This document shows, piece after piece, positions 1 through 12,772 of a DNA stretch of 64,000 nt. Made by a program: the position numbers and the translations under genes. The stretch comes from Hedera helix (taxonomy: Eukaryota; Streptophyta; Magnoliopsida; Apiales; Araliaceae). Position 1 is the first letter of the stretch, and each line of letters opens with the position of its first letter. Location of the stretch: assembly GCA_947179155.2 (NCBI GenBank), contig OX359265.1, forward strand, positions 4,759,501 to 4,823,500. The letters run 5' to 3'. A model generated the notes under the pieces. The model saw only the letters and a list, made by a program, of their open reading frames with translations, was not told the DNA's origin and searched no databases.

Positions 1-2545
1 AACTTCAATTTAATTGTTTGATATGTGTAAAATATCATCTTATACTTGTGGGACAATAACAACCGTGCAGATTCATTTTCAACAACGTGCATGAACGAGA
101 GGTGCAAGAGATGTCCTACAAAACCTAACTTTTACTAGTACGAGAAAATTAATAAACAATATATCCGAATCACAACAAGAGTAGAATCCGCTAAGGTTTG
201 GTTACAGATTGACTCTACGGCTAGCTGGGCCCTACTACAACTCAGAAATATCTATTTGTTTCAAGAAAAATCTTTTAACGAAAAATGACATTGAATATTT
301 TTTTGAAAATAATTTTCTGGCTTTAAATAATACAAGCTTAATAATTTGCGCGCAAAGATAAATTTTAAATATAATATATTTGAGCGACAATATTTATAAT
401 AATAATCTGTTTAACTTTAAATGAAGTCATTATTATAATATTTTATTTTAATTAGAATAATACTAAGAAAAAAGAGATACAATACATTTAATTGATTTAT
501 AAATTTGAGAAGTCATTGTAAGTAAATCTATGATACGCAAAAACAGAAAAATTAAAAAAACTTTTGAGTTGCCTATTCACAAAAAAAAATCTTCCTTAAA
601 CTAATGAATTGACTTGGGACCAACGAAAATTACTAAGTATTTGTTTTGTTATATTTTGGTATTAATCGATTGATAAGTCATTTTTTCAACAAAAAAAGGA
701 AGTAATTTTATATGTGTATTAATCTGTAAAATAGTTTTTCCTTTATCATTTTTTTCAAGTGCCGCAGTAAACACTAAATAAATACAAAAACTAGTTTTAT
801 TAATGGAGGTGGATTTAGAGAATATCAAATGGTTTACATGAAATCGATCGATGTATGATTTTCCACATAAAAATTAGAACATTTAACTCAAATGGGCACA
901 TGATACTATAACATAGATATAAAGGGTGTTTATTTTAAATATTTTAACCCTTCAATATTAATATTAATAGCAGGTATCACCTTTTTTATAAAATAAAATA
1001 ATAATAATTTGAATCTTCTATTTATCCGATTACAAATGGATATGTTCAAAATAGGGGATTAAATTCTCTGTAATTTTTTTTTTATATAATTTTGTTGTAA
1101 AATTTATAACGATAATTTTTAAAATATATGACGACAATTTGTTCCGTTCCTATAATCTTATTTTATAATAATAGAATAAACTATCATTTTAAAACTTAAA
1201 AATTACCGTTATAAATTTCATAATAAAAGTATGTAAAAATTTTATTATAAAAAATTTGAAGCCTCAAAATATTACCACGACAAATTAAACAACACGTTTC
1301 TGACTCTGTTTATTCATATCATGGGCTGACAGGTACTTAGCACTAGCAGTGAATATGGACCAACGACCCCTATATATATATATACACGTTTAAGTTTAAC
1401 CTAACCAGGGACTGGGTCCTATATATATATATGTTTAACCTAACCATAGACTGGGTCTGGGAAATATGGGTGGCTAGTGAGTCCATCAAAAATTAATACA
1501 GATGAAGAGCTGTCAACTTTTTCATGGGACGTCCCAAAATAAGCTTTCAGTTTCAAAATTAACTACCATCACATCTCATTGTGTGCAAGTAAATTCTAAT
1601 CTCAACAATAGATTATATATGTTAACTGCATAAATGAAACTACTGCAATGCAGCGAACAATTTTATTTTATTTTAAAAATAAATTAATATAATATATATT
1701 ATTATTAAGAATTTTTCTTATATTCATATAATTAAGACTCGTGATATTATTTTTTTATTATTTTAATTTCTAACATAGGAAGAAGGACCCCAAGACTTTC
1801 TGAAATCTTTTGGGCATGAACACGTGATATTTATATGGCCCAACTTTCCAGAAAGAAAAAATGACCTTCAGTTTGGGTTATATTTTTCCTTTTTCATTCT
1901 TCTTTAGAGATATGTGGTATACTTTTCTTTCTTTATTTTAATCAGGCAGTTGAAGTATTTTTGAGGTGTTATTTGATTGGTCTAGAGTATCACGTGATAA
2001 TATTCAGGTCAATTACATATTGTTATTTAAATATGTGCAGTAAATTCTTTATATTTGAACTCACTGCACATACTGAAATGACAACATGTGATTAGTTTGA
2101 GACGCCACGTGACAATACTCCAAGGATACTAAATATTTTTTCCTAAAAATGAAGTTGCCAAAATAAAAAATATTTTTTTTTCATGTCCAAATAAAAGAAA
2201 AATATCAATTAAAGTGATAAATGTTATTAGAATAATTATAAAAATATCGTTAAAAATTTATATTTATTTTAATAATATATTTTTTATTTTAACAATATCA
2301 TCAGCGGTTACTACTTTTCTTTTTTTTACTTGTTGATCAAATTGATCTACCACATACGGTATAATATGGAAAATGGAAAATTTGATCTGGTCCAACGCTA
2401 GCATGCATTCTCATTTCTAACGCTCAAAATGCAAATTTAAGAAACGGTTAAAAGTAGTTGATGAGATAAGGGACCACATGACCTGCATGCTTGTGCTATA
2501 TATTGCACAGTATTTGAGCTGGCAATGAATGATACATCTCATCAA
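1..2545. other. AT-rich intergenic DNA, no gene seen
   Basis: No coding potential beyond short random frames. Around 1370-1450 a TA-rich block followed by a 'gtttaacctaacca...gactgggtc' segment occurs twice about 50 bp apart. Around 1040-1230 there are AT-rich segments with 'taacgataa' and 'gacgacaat' motifs that could be remnants of a decayed DNA transposon, but I find no clear ends. Nothing else could be supported. Confidence 0.6.
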
Positions 2546-2656
2546 GGAAAATGCTATAGTAAATGATATTTGTCAATGACCTTTGTAAAAAAATGATGGG
2601 ACCCACAAAGATCATTGACAAGATCATTGACTAAATCATTATACATAGTAATGCTC
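2546..2656. mobile_element. MULE-type MITE, 111 bp, 9-bp TSD
   Basis: A short element with inverted ends: the left end reads GGAAAATGCTATAGTAAATG and the right end, read on the other strand, GAGCATTACTATGTATAATG, followed on both sides by a 'GTCAATGA' segment. It is flanked by a perfect 9-bp direct repeat TCTCATCAA (2537-2545 and 2657-2665). A 9-bp TSD is the usual signature of Mutator-like elements. A relative lies at 50027-50179. Confidence 0.8.
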
Positions 2657-2665
2657 TCTCATCAA

Positions 2666-3812
2666 TTCACAAAAAATGCATAACAACAAATATATAATAG
2701 AGACTATATATATACTTGAATCTCGATGTTGATATATTATTTGCACCAGAAGTGTGATTAATGTAAAATTATAGGTTCATTGAATTAATGTTATGTTTTG
2801 TATTATTATTAGCAAAGACAATTGAAACTTGATGTCATACGTAATATATATAAAATTTCTCTAACGAATCCAAAAAAATAAACTAAAGACGAATCAGCTA
2901 TAGCGACTATTCATCCGTTGCTAAATCACAAAAAGTCGACGTTTTGGAACTATGACATCGGCTTTCTATGTTATAGCAACAGACAAAATCATCGCTATAG
3001 CTAGTTCGTTAACAAACCGGTTCGTTAGAGAGACGGACTATATATATATATATATGTATAATGACGGATTTAAAACATATCTCTTAAATAGTATTTCTTT
3101 CTTAAATAACATATTTTTATTAAGATTACGTCGTTTTGAAAATTCTTTTAAAAAATAAAATAATATTAAAAGAGAGTGACTTACTTGTTTTTCTTTTATT
3201 TATAAAAATATCACTCACACCCCCATTTATTTTATTTTTTAAGAAATGTATGTTATTTAATAAATATATGTTATTTAAGAGTTTTATTTCGAAATTTATA
3301 AATTTATTTTACATTTATTTCATGCATGTCCACCTAACAATTTATTAAGCAATACTAGAATTATTATATATGATAGTAAATTTAAGAATATTATATAATT
3401 TTAAATTCTTATTAAAAGAGTATATTTTTATTAATGAAACATTTTTGTGAAATAGATAAAATAATACATACATATCAGACGTATTGGTCCTATTGGATTT
3501 GATACTATTCCTCCCTCTGACAAAAGAAGTCCTATTTTTGCGATGCTTGAAAAGTAAAAAAATTAATATATAGAGAGATTCTTGAAAGGTTAGGTTGGAT
3601 TGTATACAAGTTCATTTGAAATATTTTTAAATTTATAATGTATTTAAATTTTAATAATTAATAATATTTATTATATAATATATATTTATTTTTCATAATA
3701 GTATTAAAAATTATTTAAATTCATATTAATTAAGTTTTAAAAATATTAAAAAATAACTTTTACGATATTCATATTAATCTTGGTTTCCAAAAACGGAGGT
3801 AACACATTCATA
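2666..3812. other. AT-rich intergenic DNA with possible transposon remnant
   Basis: No gene. The stretch at about 2870-3050 has motifs such as 'agcgactattcatccgttgctaa' split around a 'ttatagcaacagac' segment; these resemble the subterminal regions of plant CACTA-type elements, but no terminus could be found. The short frames at 2952-3348 are not credible genes. Confidence 0.45.
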
Positions 3813-4080
3813 GTATAAAGTACTAATGTAGGGTTCGGTTGATTGAATGAAATTTTGTTGTACAAACTTTGACGGTATCTCAGAAAACCGACATAAATTG
3901 GAAGCGGGGACTGCTGTCTGTCTTATGCGCCGACGAATGAAGAAGGAGAAAGGGAAAGGGTGTCATGTCATCAGTAATTAGTCCGAACTTCTATTACGTG
4001 ATATTCGATATTATTCGTATAATATTATATAAATATTTAAAATAAAATAATTAAATTTAAATATTTACATCATAACACGT

Positions 4081-4370
4081 AAATGGTATAAGACGACACT
4101 ATATGATTGACGTTTCAGAAACATCTAATAATTTTTTTATGTCATCGCATTCATATATAGTAATGCACAATATGTCAGTCTAGGTCTGTCAGACTTTGGT
4201 CATTGACCAGGCCAGACGCTATAACGCGTGAATGGTATAAGACGACACTATATGATTGACGTTTCAGAAATATTTAATAATTTTTTTATGTCATCGCATT
4301 CATATATAGTAATGCACAACATGTACTAGGTCAGTCAGATTTTGGTCATTGACCAGGACAGACCGAGTCT
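4081..4370. repeat. Two tandem copies of a ~149-bp sequence
   Basis: The segment beginning 'aatggtataagacgacacta' at 4082 recurs at 4231, and the similarity continues through 'atgtcatcgcattcatatat' to 'ttggtcattgaccagg'. The period is 149 bp. The block lies inside DNA inserted in copy 1 of the large tandem duplication; it is absent from copy 2. Confidence 0.8.
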
Positions 4371-4632
4371 TTGATTTTTGGCCTGTAGGCTATGCCAGGC
4401 AAGACTTGACGCTTGAAAAAGCGGCATGCATGTCATGCTTTGGGTCAGGCCAAGCCGGTCTAATTCGGTCCATTCAATTTTTTTTAGTAATTTTAAATAT
4501 TATAAAAATATCAATTAAAATTTTAAATTTAATTGATGTATTAATTAAAACTAATGTATTACAACTTATAAATTATAATAACGAATTAAAATATTGTATA
4601 ATTTTAAAGATATTGTATTATTTTATACTATC

Positions 4633-6774
4633 TGTCGACGCCAGGATTTTCGGTCGTTTCGTTTTTTAATAATTAAAAGTCCCTTTCCAACTTTAGCCTT
4701 TAGATTGAGATGTGATTTTTTGAAAAGGGTCGGCCTAGTGTCGACGGGGTTTCGAAATGTCGATTTTCTTTATGAGCCAATTGACCAGAGTCGCCGGTTG
4801 GTATATTTGAAATGGATGTACCAACTCATCCGGATTTTGGTTTTCGTAATCGCTGGCTCACATATGACTCCGATTTAATTGGTCCGCCAACCGAGATTCA
4901 TAGAGTTCGGGGGCTTGCTTAAGCGAGGGGAAGGTGTTAGGCACCCCCCGACTTCCGTGAAACACGGTTACCGCCATCTCGATGTTTTCCTATCCTTTTA
5001 AATCCTAAAAATATGTATGTGCGCGCGTGTGTGTATGTGTGCCTAAATGGAGGTTTGTGGTGTCCTTTTGCATAAAGTTGCTTTGATTTTATATGTCAAA
5101 ATGTGTTTTGTCGGGAAAGTGTTTTAGAGTCTTTTGGCCCAAACGACGAGGCTTCGTTTATAAGAAAGGTTAATTTTAATTTCGAAAACGATGAAGTTTT
5201 TTATTAGATGTCATTTTAGAAAACAATAGTTTTTTAAACTTTTGTCAAATAGGAATCGAGACTATTCATTGCCTTCTAACAGTAAATATGAATAAAACGA
5301 AGGCAACTTCTAGAACTCTTTAACCCTATGCACAAAGTTTAATGAAAACGTTTTTTATTTTTCCGAAAACGTCTTTCATGACATTTCAAAACCAAAATAG
5401 CCTTTTCGTCAAACGAGGATCAAATTTCGCCAAAACTCTTTACTTTTTAAACCTCGTGTATCTAATATCCTAATTTGATTCTTTTTAGAAGATCTTTATC
5501 GTTTGCTTATTTTTTGGAAAATCGTTTTGTGTCGTAAATCGAGACAAACATCCCAAAACGTGTCGGGGCTATCCATGGGCATGTGAGCCATCCAGACAAC
5601 CCCCAACACCCACAATCACATATTTTATTATTACGGGGCCTTAACCCGATCATGATTTGGTATCGCGTTAAGGCCCGATGTTACAAATACACTGCGATAG
5701 ACCCTATACCATGATTACATATACCAAAACGTCCATCATCGGGATTCGATCACGAGGATCTCCTCCCTAGGCTCACAATCACCAAATCACTACACAACCA
5801 ATACTAAGCCAAATCTAACAATATCAGACATTGCTATCGCATTACATAACTCGAATATCACAAACCCAACATTACGAACTACTCATTACCACAACGAGCG
5901 ACATATCACCATACGGATGTCATCGGGGCGTTAGGAGGAGATTATGTTCCAAAGGAACCCTCGCTAACGATCCCTAATCCATGGATCATCATTAATACAA
6001 CACATTCTATGCCAAACAAACCCAAAACACAAGATTATCACATTAATATAAACAAGAAAAAAATCAAAAGAAACACCCTTTTTTCACCTTGTAATAGACC
6101 AAACGAAGTTTTATATTTCACGAATCGAGCCTAACCACAAGAGTATTCGACTATTTAGCACAAGAACATGAAGCTTCACTTGATTTGAGCCAAAGCCCGA
6201 GCTCCTCTCTCTCTTCCTCGCGCTCTCTCTAAAATCTATTTTTCTTTCTTCTTTTCTAACTCTCGGGTGGAAATGGCAATCTATAGCCTTCCGCAGGCAG
6301 CCGCAGGTGCAACTGCGGCTGGCCGCAGGTGCATCTGCGGCTGGGCTCGCTAGCCGTCCGCGCCGAATCCTCGGCTGCCGTGTGCCGTCCTCGAGCCGCG
6401 CACTGTCCCGTTTGTCGGTGGCCGCAGGTGCATCCGCGACTGTCCGGCTTGCTTTTCTCGATTTTCGTGCCGCGCGGTCTTAATTCGCCAATTTCTGCGG
6501 TATTATTTCGGAAGGCTGTTACCTAATGTATAAATTGCTCCCGAACATCGTAAGCGTAGCGGCCATTAGTTATGATCAAATCAGGTTCTTCTGGATCAAC
6601 TGTCCGTTTTGCCGCAAGTAACTTGATCCTCGTTGTTCGTTGTGGCGGCTTTGGCCGTAAGTTGTTGGGGTGACTTCGTGTTGGGGTCCACCTTCCTTTT
6701 CGCATGTCGGGCCAAGTGACGATTTTGCCCTCCTGTCAGGGTCAGTATACAAGTGCAAAATTTGGGTGTCTACA
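4633..6774. mobile_element. Solo LTR, 2142 bp, 5-bp TSD CTATC
   Basis: The block starts TGTCGACGCCAGGATTTTCG and ends GGTGTCTACA, so it has the TG...CA ends of a long terminal repeat, and it is flanked by the perfect 5-bp direct repeat CTATC (4628-4632 and 6775-6779). There is no primer-binding site, internal coding region or second LTR, so I read it as a solo LTR left by recombination. Within it, 'gagttcgggggcttgcttaa' and 'gaaggtgttaggcacc' (4906-4945) resemble a motif I know from long plant Gypsy-type LTRs. It is clearly richer in GC than the surrounding DNA. Orientation was not settled. Confidence 0.85.
6291..6445. repeat. GC-rich palindromic repeat inside the solo LTR
   Basis: A short palindromic unit built from CCGCAGGTGC followed by an imperfect inverted copy (TGCGGCTG and variants) occurs three times, near 6300, 6325 and 6422. 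It is a local GC-rich patch inside the 2.1-kb solo LTR. Confidence 0.6.
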
Positions 6775-6779
6775 CTATC

Positions 6780-7186
6780 ATTAATAAAAAAAAATTATTT
6801 TTGTATGACAACTATTTATTATTATTATTATTTTACAAATGACTTTCTAATTTGTACGCTAAGTATTTATTAAAATGAAGATATAATAAAAGGTCTGTAA
6901 ATATTTATTGAATGAGTTGTCATAATTTTTTTTTTTTATCAGCAGTGGAATAATTAAAATAGCAAAAAAAAAAAAATTGACAGGTAATGTCGAGTTTTGG
7001 ATGAACTAGGTCGAGCCTCAAGCAAGCTGCGGGCTTATTAGTAGGTCGGTCAGGTCGAATTTGAGTCAAAAATTATGGTATGTTTGTTGCCTCCAGGCCG
7101 AGCTAAGTTGGATCAAGCTTGATCATGCCGAATTTTGACAAGATCAAACCAAGATCGAACTGCATTATGCAGATTATTTGTACACC
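6780..7186. other. Remainder of the insertion block in copy 1
   Basis: This DNA and 3970-4632 flank the solo LTR and are missing from copy 2 (junction near 16250), so they belong to an older insertion or rearrangement. The text near 6985-7160 has repeated 'ggtcgag/ggtcggtcagg' segments like the GC-rich ends of plant hAT-type elements, but I could not define termini or a TSD. Confidence 0.4.
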
Positions 7187-7239
7187 ACTATTCATATACA
7201 AGTAGTTCAAGCGGGGGCCCCACTTACAGTACTGCTGCC

Positions 7240-7971
7240 CAATGTTCTCAGACTCGGACCGGTGATCGAACCGGAAAAGTTACCGGGCGGACGGGTCACT
7301 AGTCCAACCAGTGGTCGGACCGTTATTGAACCGGTGACGTCATTAATATGTAATAAGTAATAAATAATTAAATATATTAATTATTATTATATATTATATA
7401 TAATATTTAGTAAATATGTAAAATTAATCAATTTATTAACACACAAAAAAAAAATTTAAATCTATTTATAAAATGTTTACTTCATGCAATTCAAATAAAT
7501 ACTAAATTTATATAAAAAAAGATATTAAATCACGATCATAACACAAAATTCAAGACTCAAGAGTGATAAAATCAAATATAAATGAACAAAACATCTCTAG
7601 GATATATTCAATCAAATTCGGTAAAAAAATAAATCTATTTGTACAATATTTATTTTATATAATTCAAATAAATACTAAATCTATATGTAAAGAAATATAT
7701 TAAATCATGATCATAACTCAAAATTCAATCAATGATATATTTAATTAAGTTTAAATGTTTAAAATTTTTTTTTAAAAAAAAAAAAAAAGAGGTAGGGAAC
7801 CGGTAAAACCGGTGAACCGGTCACCGGTTCGACCGGTCCGACCGCCGGTTCATCGGTTTTGACCGATTTTTGACCAAAAACGGTTTTTGAGCTTGGACCG
7901 GACCGGAAAGTGAACCGATTCCGATCGAACTGCGGTCCGACCGCCGGTCCGATCCGATTTTCAAAACCTTG
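7240..7971. mobile_element. hAT-type non-autonomous element, 732 bp, TSD CTGCTGCC
   Basis: Terminal inverted repeats read CAATGTTCTCAGACTCGG on the left and CAAGGTTTTGAAAATCGG on the right (opposite strand), with long GC-rich subterminal regions full of 'accggt' motifs. A perfect 8-bp direct repeat CTGCTGCC lies at 7232-7239 and 7972-7979; an 8-bp TSD is the hAT hallmark. Copy 2 of the tandem duplication has the uninterrupted site at 16304-16311. The interior is AT-rich with no transposase. A second family member is at 53789-54140. Confidence 0.9.
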
Positions 7972-9410
7972 CTGCTGCCTTATGCGCAGACGGGTGAAGA
8001 AGGACAAATACAAAGAATGTCATGTCAACCGACTCAACCCCCATAAATATGCCAAAGTTTGACAAAATTGAGGATATCCCTCGAAAAATGACTTAATTAC
8101 AAATTTGCGACGTATTAAAGTAATCAAATAAGCAGATAATAAAGTATAAATTTAATTTTTATTTTAGTTTTTAGATTTGTTAAGAGAGAGTAAATTAAAT
8201 TGAGATATTAATTTATTATTAAGTCAATATTCTATACGTCTAAAAATAAATTAGTTAATGTAAAAATATTTATAATTGACATATATATTTTAAACATATT
8301 TTTGAAGATAATTTTTTTTAGCACTAAAATCATTTCTTCGAGGATAGGGGGAAAATAGTAATTTTCAATTCATATGATACATTTTATATATTTTTGTCAA
8401 CATTTATGTAACAACATTTTAAAACACTGCACATAATATTGGAATTTAGGTATTAAAAAATTGAAATAAATTTAATTGAGTCAAATTTAATAGTCACTCT
8501 TTTTTCTTAAAATTATATTAGCAGCTTAATTCTTAATTATCTTCCTATTTTATTAAAAGAAAGGAAGAATTTTATCTCTTCTTGAAGTTGGGAAACAATT
8601 TAACTTATTACAATAAAAGTTATAGATCAAATACAAATAGGAAAAACCTGTTTAGGGAGTACATATGTGACGTGTGCGTTATATACGTAAAACAATTTTC
8701 TTAACTATTTTTTAATTTTAAATTACAAGATTGTTATTAATTTTTAAAAGTGAATTAATATTTTTAAATTTAAAATAAGATAATTTATTAAAATTAAAAT
8801 ATTATAAATTTTATAATAAATAATATTTTTTAAATAATTTATAATATTTATTTTTAAAATAAAGTATATAAAGATAATCTATAAAACTATTGTTTTACTC
8901 CATTCAACAACAATATGCTATATAAGCATACAATTTAGGAGGAAACCAAAGATTTCAAATCCATTATGATTAATTATTTTTTATTCTTACTGTGGTATGT
9001 AATAATTATATCTGTTAAGTATTGTAATTTAAATTCCTTATTTTTTTCTTAAATTTACTTACATGACATATTAATACTATATATTGATGTAAAATAGACA
9101 ATTTTTATATAATTTATTCTCATTTGTTATTGTATTGACTAAATAAAAAATACAGGTCAAATTTAAATTTAAAAATATTTTAAAATAACTTTAAAAAATT
9201 TATAATAATTTTATATTTTAAAACAGAAAAAAAAAAATATACTTAGTAAGAAACAATTTGGTGGAAATATAATAAATTCATTAATTGTTACGTACTCGGT
9301 AAGTCGGTATATGTTTCCTCCATCTAAACACTTGCTAAACTTCTTGATGCAGATGTATTCATCAATTTAAATAATTATTAACTTAATTTAAACAAGATAT
9401 TGAGATTTTA

Positions 9411-9814
9411 TGATGAAACAATTAGATTATAATGTCTAATATAAATATGATTTATAAATTTAAACATGCAAATAAAAATATAAAATAAACTCTTAAATTC
9501 ACAAGAAAAATAAGAACTCACAATGAGAATGAAGTAGTAATAATATTAGTTGATGAAAAAACATTTCTACTAACAAACTCTAATAATATATTTATAGTAC
9601 TAAATTATTTTTCTATGACTTATTGGAAAAGAAAAATAATTAAATTCTAAACTAAATAAAATTATTAAAACTAAAACCCAAAACATAAATGAGTTAAATA
9701 TAAATTTAAACTACTGAATTTTTTAAATAAATAAATAAAAATACATTAAATAAACTAAAACTCCACAACGAATAAAATATATGAAAATTTGAGTATTTCT
9801 CATTATTTTTCACA
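9411..9814 (-). mobile_element. LTR-like terminal repeat, left copy (~404 bp)
   Basis: This block recurs at about 11896-12319 and, in copy 2 of the tandem duplication, once at 18164-18565. It ends at the junction '...ttattttt CACA'. On the minus strand, the DNA just inside has 'agaaggggagtccga' directly before TGTG, which looks like a polypurine tract followed by the start of a 3' LTR. Borders are approximate and no TSD was found, so this is read as the 3' LTR of a decayed minus-strand element. Confidence 0.55.
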
Positions 9815-11895
9815 TCGGACTCCCCTTCTTAGAAAAAAAAAACCGTCCACAAATTTTAAAACAAGCAAGTATCAGCACCAAGAATGAATTTGCAATCTTT
9901 GGGGGAACAAAACTCCATGTCTTTTATTCTCAAATAATAATCCTGAAAATAAATGAGAGCAGACTAATACCTTCCAATTTACCTGCATGACAATTTTAAA
10001 AAAAAATAATAATAAAATCAATAATTTTAATGTTCTCGAACACTAGAATAATTTCATGACTAATTTTGTCTGATGTACTATCCCTATGCAGTATCTTTAT
10101 CATTAGATTTTGTGATATTTTTTATACTTTTCTTAATAATGGACAACTCGTTAAGAACTTGAGATTTTTCAATTACATTACCTTCATCCTCGAGTTGATT
10201 TTTCTCCAAAACATTACCCTTGTGAGCTTCCAAACATGGTGACTCACAATAAGCTTTTGAAACTTACAATATGTAGCAAAGTACTATACCTGTTCATGAA
10301 TCACGACCATCAGTCTCGTACTCATTCAATTCAAATTTTAACTTTGAAATCGAAGACCTCTTGGAAATATGTTTGTTTGATTGGTGAAGAATCAAACAAA
10401 TTCTCTTCTTTTCATAATAGAAATTACAGACGTTTTCATAACCAAAATATTCTTCATAAAAATCATATAACCATAACCAACCTAACCAAATATGTCCATA
10501 GACAAAACATGACAAACCACCTCAGTTGCATATCTTTTAAATTTAATTGTAATAATACACCAATGTAATATTGTGATTGAGATATTACTGAGCCAAGAAA
10601 TCTTAAAAGGATAAGAAATTTATTCAGACCGGAGATTTAAATCTTAATTTCACAAGTTTGAGTAAAATTATATTAAAATCACTTTTTTTATTAAAAAAAA
10701 GTTTAGACACCTTTGACTTGCAATGAACTTCTATCAAAGCACTTTAGGACTAAAAATGTTGTCCATCATGGGAAGAATATTAAAATTCAACAAAAACACA
10801 ATTTTGCAGTGTACTTTCAGTACGTATAAAATCTTCGAGTTAGGTATGCCAGTACTTAAAATTTAAGGGTTGAAAAAATAATTTGAGAACAACTAAGAGA
10901 TACCAAATAGTACCTTGCCAAATTAAATCAAATCCCAGCACTACACCTTCTATTATATTATGATTGCCAAAATAGGTTCCGTGAAAGACGATTTCCGTGG
11001 GAAGACTGTATAAGCACGACTAAGGCTGCAAATCGAACCAAATAGTTCGGGCTCGATTCGGACTCGACTCGAAAAAATGTGAACGAGACTCGAATTCGTT
11101 AATAATATGATTCAAATCTGAGCACAAAAAATAGTTCAAATAAAAATACGAGTAGAATCTGAATAAGGTTATACTCGACTCGTTTAGAATTCAAACTATT
11201 TGAATTTTTAATCATGATCCGATACATAATCGATTGATACATATTCGAATCTATACTCGATACATTCTCTTATAATATATACACAATTAAACAAAATTTG
11301 AATAATTAATTATTATTTTATTTTATTTTTGTAATTTTAATTTTAATTTTATATATTTAAAGTGTAATTATAATTATATTTTTTCATTTCTAAGTAAAAT
11401 AATAAGTTCAATTAATAATTATATGTATTATAAAACTAGTTATTATGTGAAGACTCGAATTCGAGTTTGAATTTGACGTTCGCGAGTAGTTTGAATATAA
11501 TTCGATCCGAGTCGAATCGAATTCGAGTAACGAAAATTTGAGTCGAGCCGAATCTGAGTAAAGTTTTTTTAATATAATTCGAATTCGAGTCGAATTCGAG
11601 TACGAATTTAACCTTACGAGTCGAATCCGAGCAGTTTAAAATCCGGATCGATTCGGCTCGTTTGCAGCCTTAAGCATGACGACTGCTGGGCTATGTAATC
11701 TTTTTTTATTTTTTAAAGATAAATAAAAATTATGCTCAATCTTAGACTCTTAGTACAGGAGTTAGAAATTTTCAATTCTAGAATTTAGTTTCAACAAAAA
11801 TTAAAAAATTCTTTAAATAATTAGAAAATCCTCGAGATAACGTACAAAGTACAATTAACTATCACCTTATTTAGATATAATTATCTAAGTTTTAA
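9815..11895 (-). mobile_element. Interior of a decayed LTR element
   Basis: About 2.1 kb lying between two similar LTR-like repeats; the hAT-type element 11021-11672 is inserted in it. The corresponding place in copy 2 has a single LTR-like repeat only. No recognisable gag or pol motif remains. The frames at 10236-10568 (+) and 10294-10515 (-) overlap and I could not assign either to a family. It may be a non-autonomous element. Confidence 0.5.
11021..11672. mobile_element. hAT-type foldback element, 652 bp
   Basis: Ends are inverted copies: TAAGGCTGCAAATCGAACC on the left and, on the other strand from the right end, TAAGGCTGCAAACGAGCCG. Subterminal DNA on both sides is dense in 'actcg/cgagt/tcgaat' motifs. 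The flanks are AGCACGAC (11013-11020) and AGCATGAC (11673-11680), an 8-bp TSD with one mismatch. The centre is AT-rich with no coding capacity. Confidence 0.88.
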
Positions 11896-12319
11896 TGTCA
11901 ATTGATACAACATAATATGATTAGATTTATAACGCTCTAACACAAATGTGATTTGTAGGTTTAAATCTACTAGTAAGAATATAGGATAAACCCTTGAATT
12001 TACAAGAAAAATAAGAATTTACAAAAAGAACAAAATAATAATAAATATTAGTTGATTAAAAAATATTTTTGTTAACAAGCCTTAATAACCTATTTATAGC
12101 ACTAAGCTATTTTCTATGACTAATTAGAAATAAAAAATAATTAAATCTTAAAATAAATAAAATTATTAAAATTAAAGTTCAAAACATAAATGAGTTAAAT
12201 ATAAATTTAAACTGCTAATTTTTTTTAAATAATAAATAAAAATAAATCAAATAGACTAAAATTCTATAAAAAAATAAAATGTAAAAAAAAAAAATCTTTT
12301 CTCGTTATTTTTTACCTCA
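11896..12319 (-). mobile_element. LTR-like terminal repeat, right copy (~424 bp)
   Basis: Similar to 9411-9814 and 18164-18565, beginning TGTCAATTGATACAACATAA and ending ...tttacctca. The DNA to its right (tcatttattgaaatataatt) is the same as that following the single repeat in copy 2, and the DNA left of 9411 matches that left of 18164. The two repeats therefore bracket an insertion. Borders are approximate. Confidence 0.55.
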
Positions 12320-12772
12320 TCATTTATTGAAATATAATTGAGACCTTTCTTGTTATACCGCAATCACAATATATTAAAAGCAACAATGCAGACTTGCAAT
12401 TAAAATTCTTATCATACTTGGTGAGGGTTTCATTCTTACTTACTTTCACCGAGATTTTTTTTACTAGTATCATACAACTAAATTTTCATTACAACCATAT
12501 AAATGTATATATTGTGAATTAAATAAGTAAATATTTCTTAAAATTACGAGATGCATGATTGTCTTAGTTGGACAGAAAATGATGTCATGTGGATATAAAT
12601 ATGAAGAAAAAAATGTGTAAGACTATCAATTTGCTCAATATACATTTATTGTCCAAGGAAATGACCTTTTAAAAAAGTAATTATGTTTTGTGGGTATTTA
12701 TTAATAGGAAGTTGTTATTTTTACAAGGATGCGAGACCCACTTATACTTCATGTTTGTAGAGTCTTGTAAAA

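Noticed and set aside
6329..6526. 65-codon Arg/Ala/Pro-rich frame
   Set aside because: A by-product of the GC-rich palindromic repeats in the solo LTR.
10236..10568. 110-codon plus-strand frame, overlapped by a 73-codon minus-strand frame
   Set aside because: Low-complexity composition rich in His, Asn and Lys, no family match, and located in the interior of a decayed LTR element.
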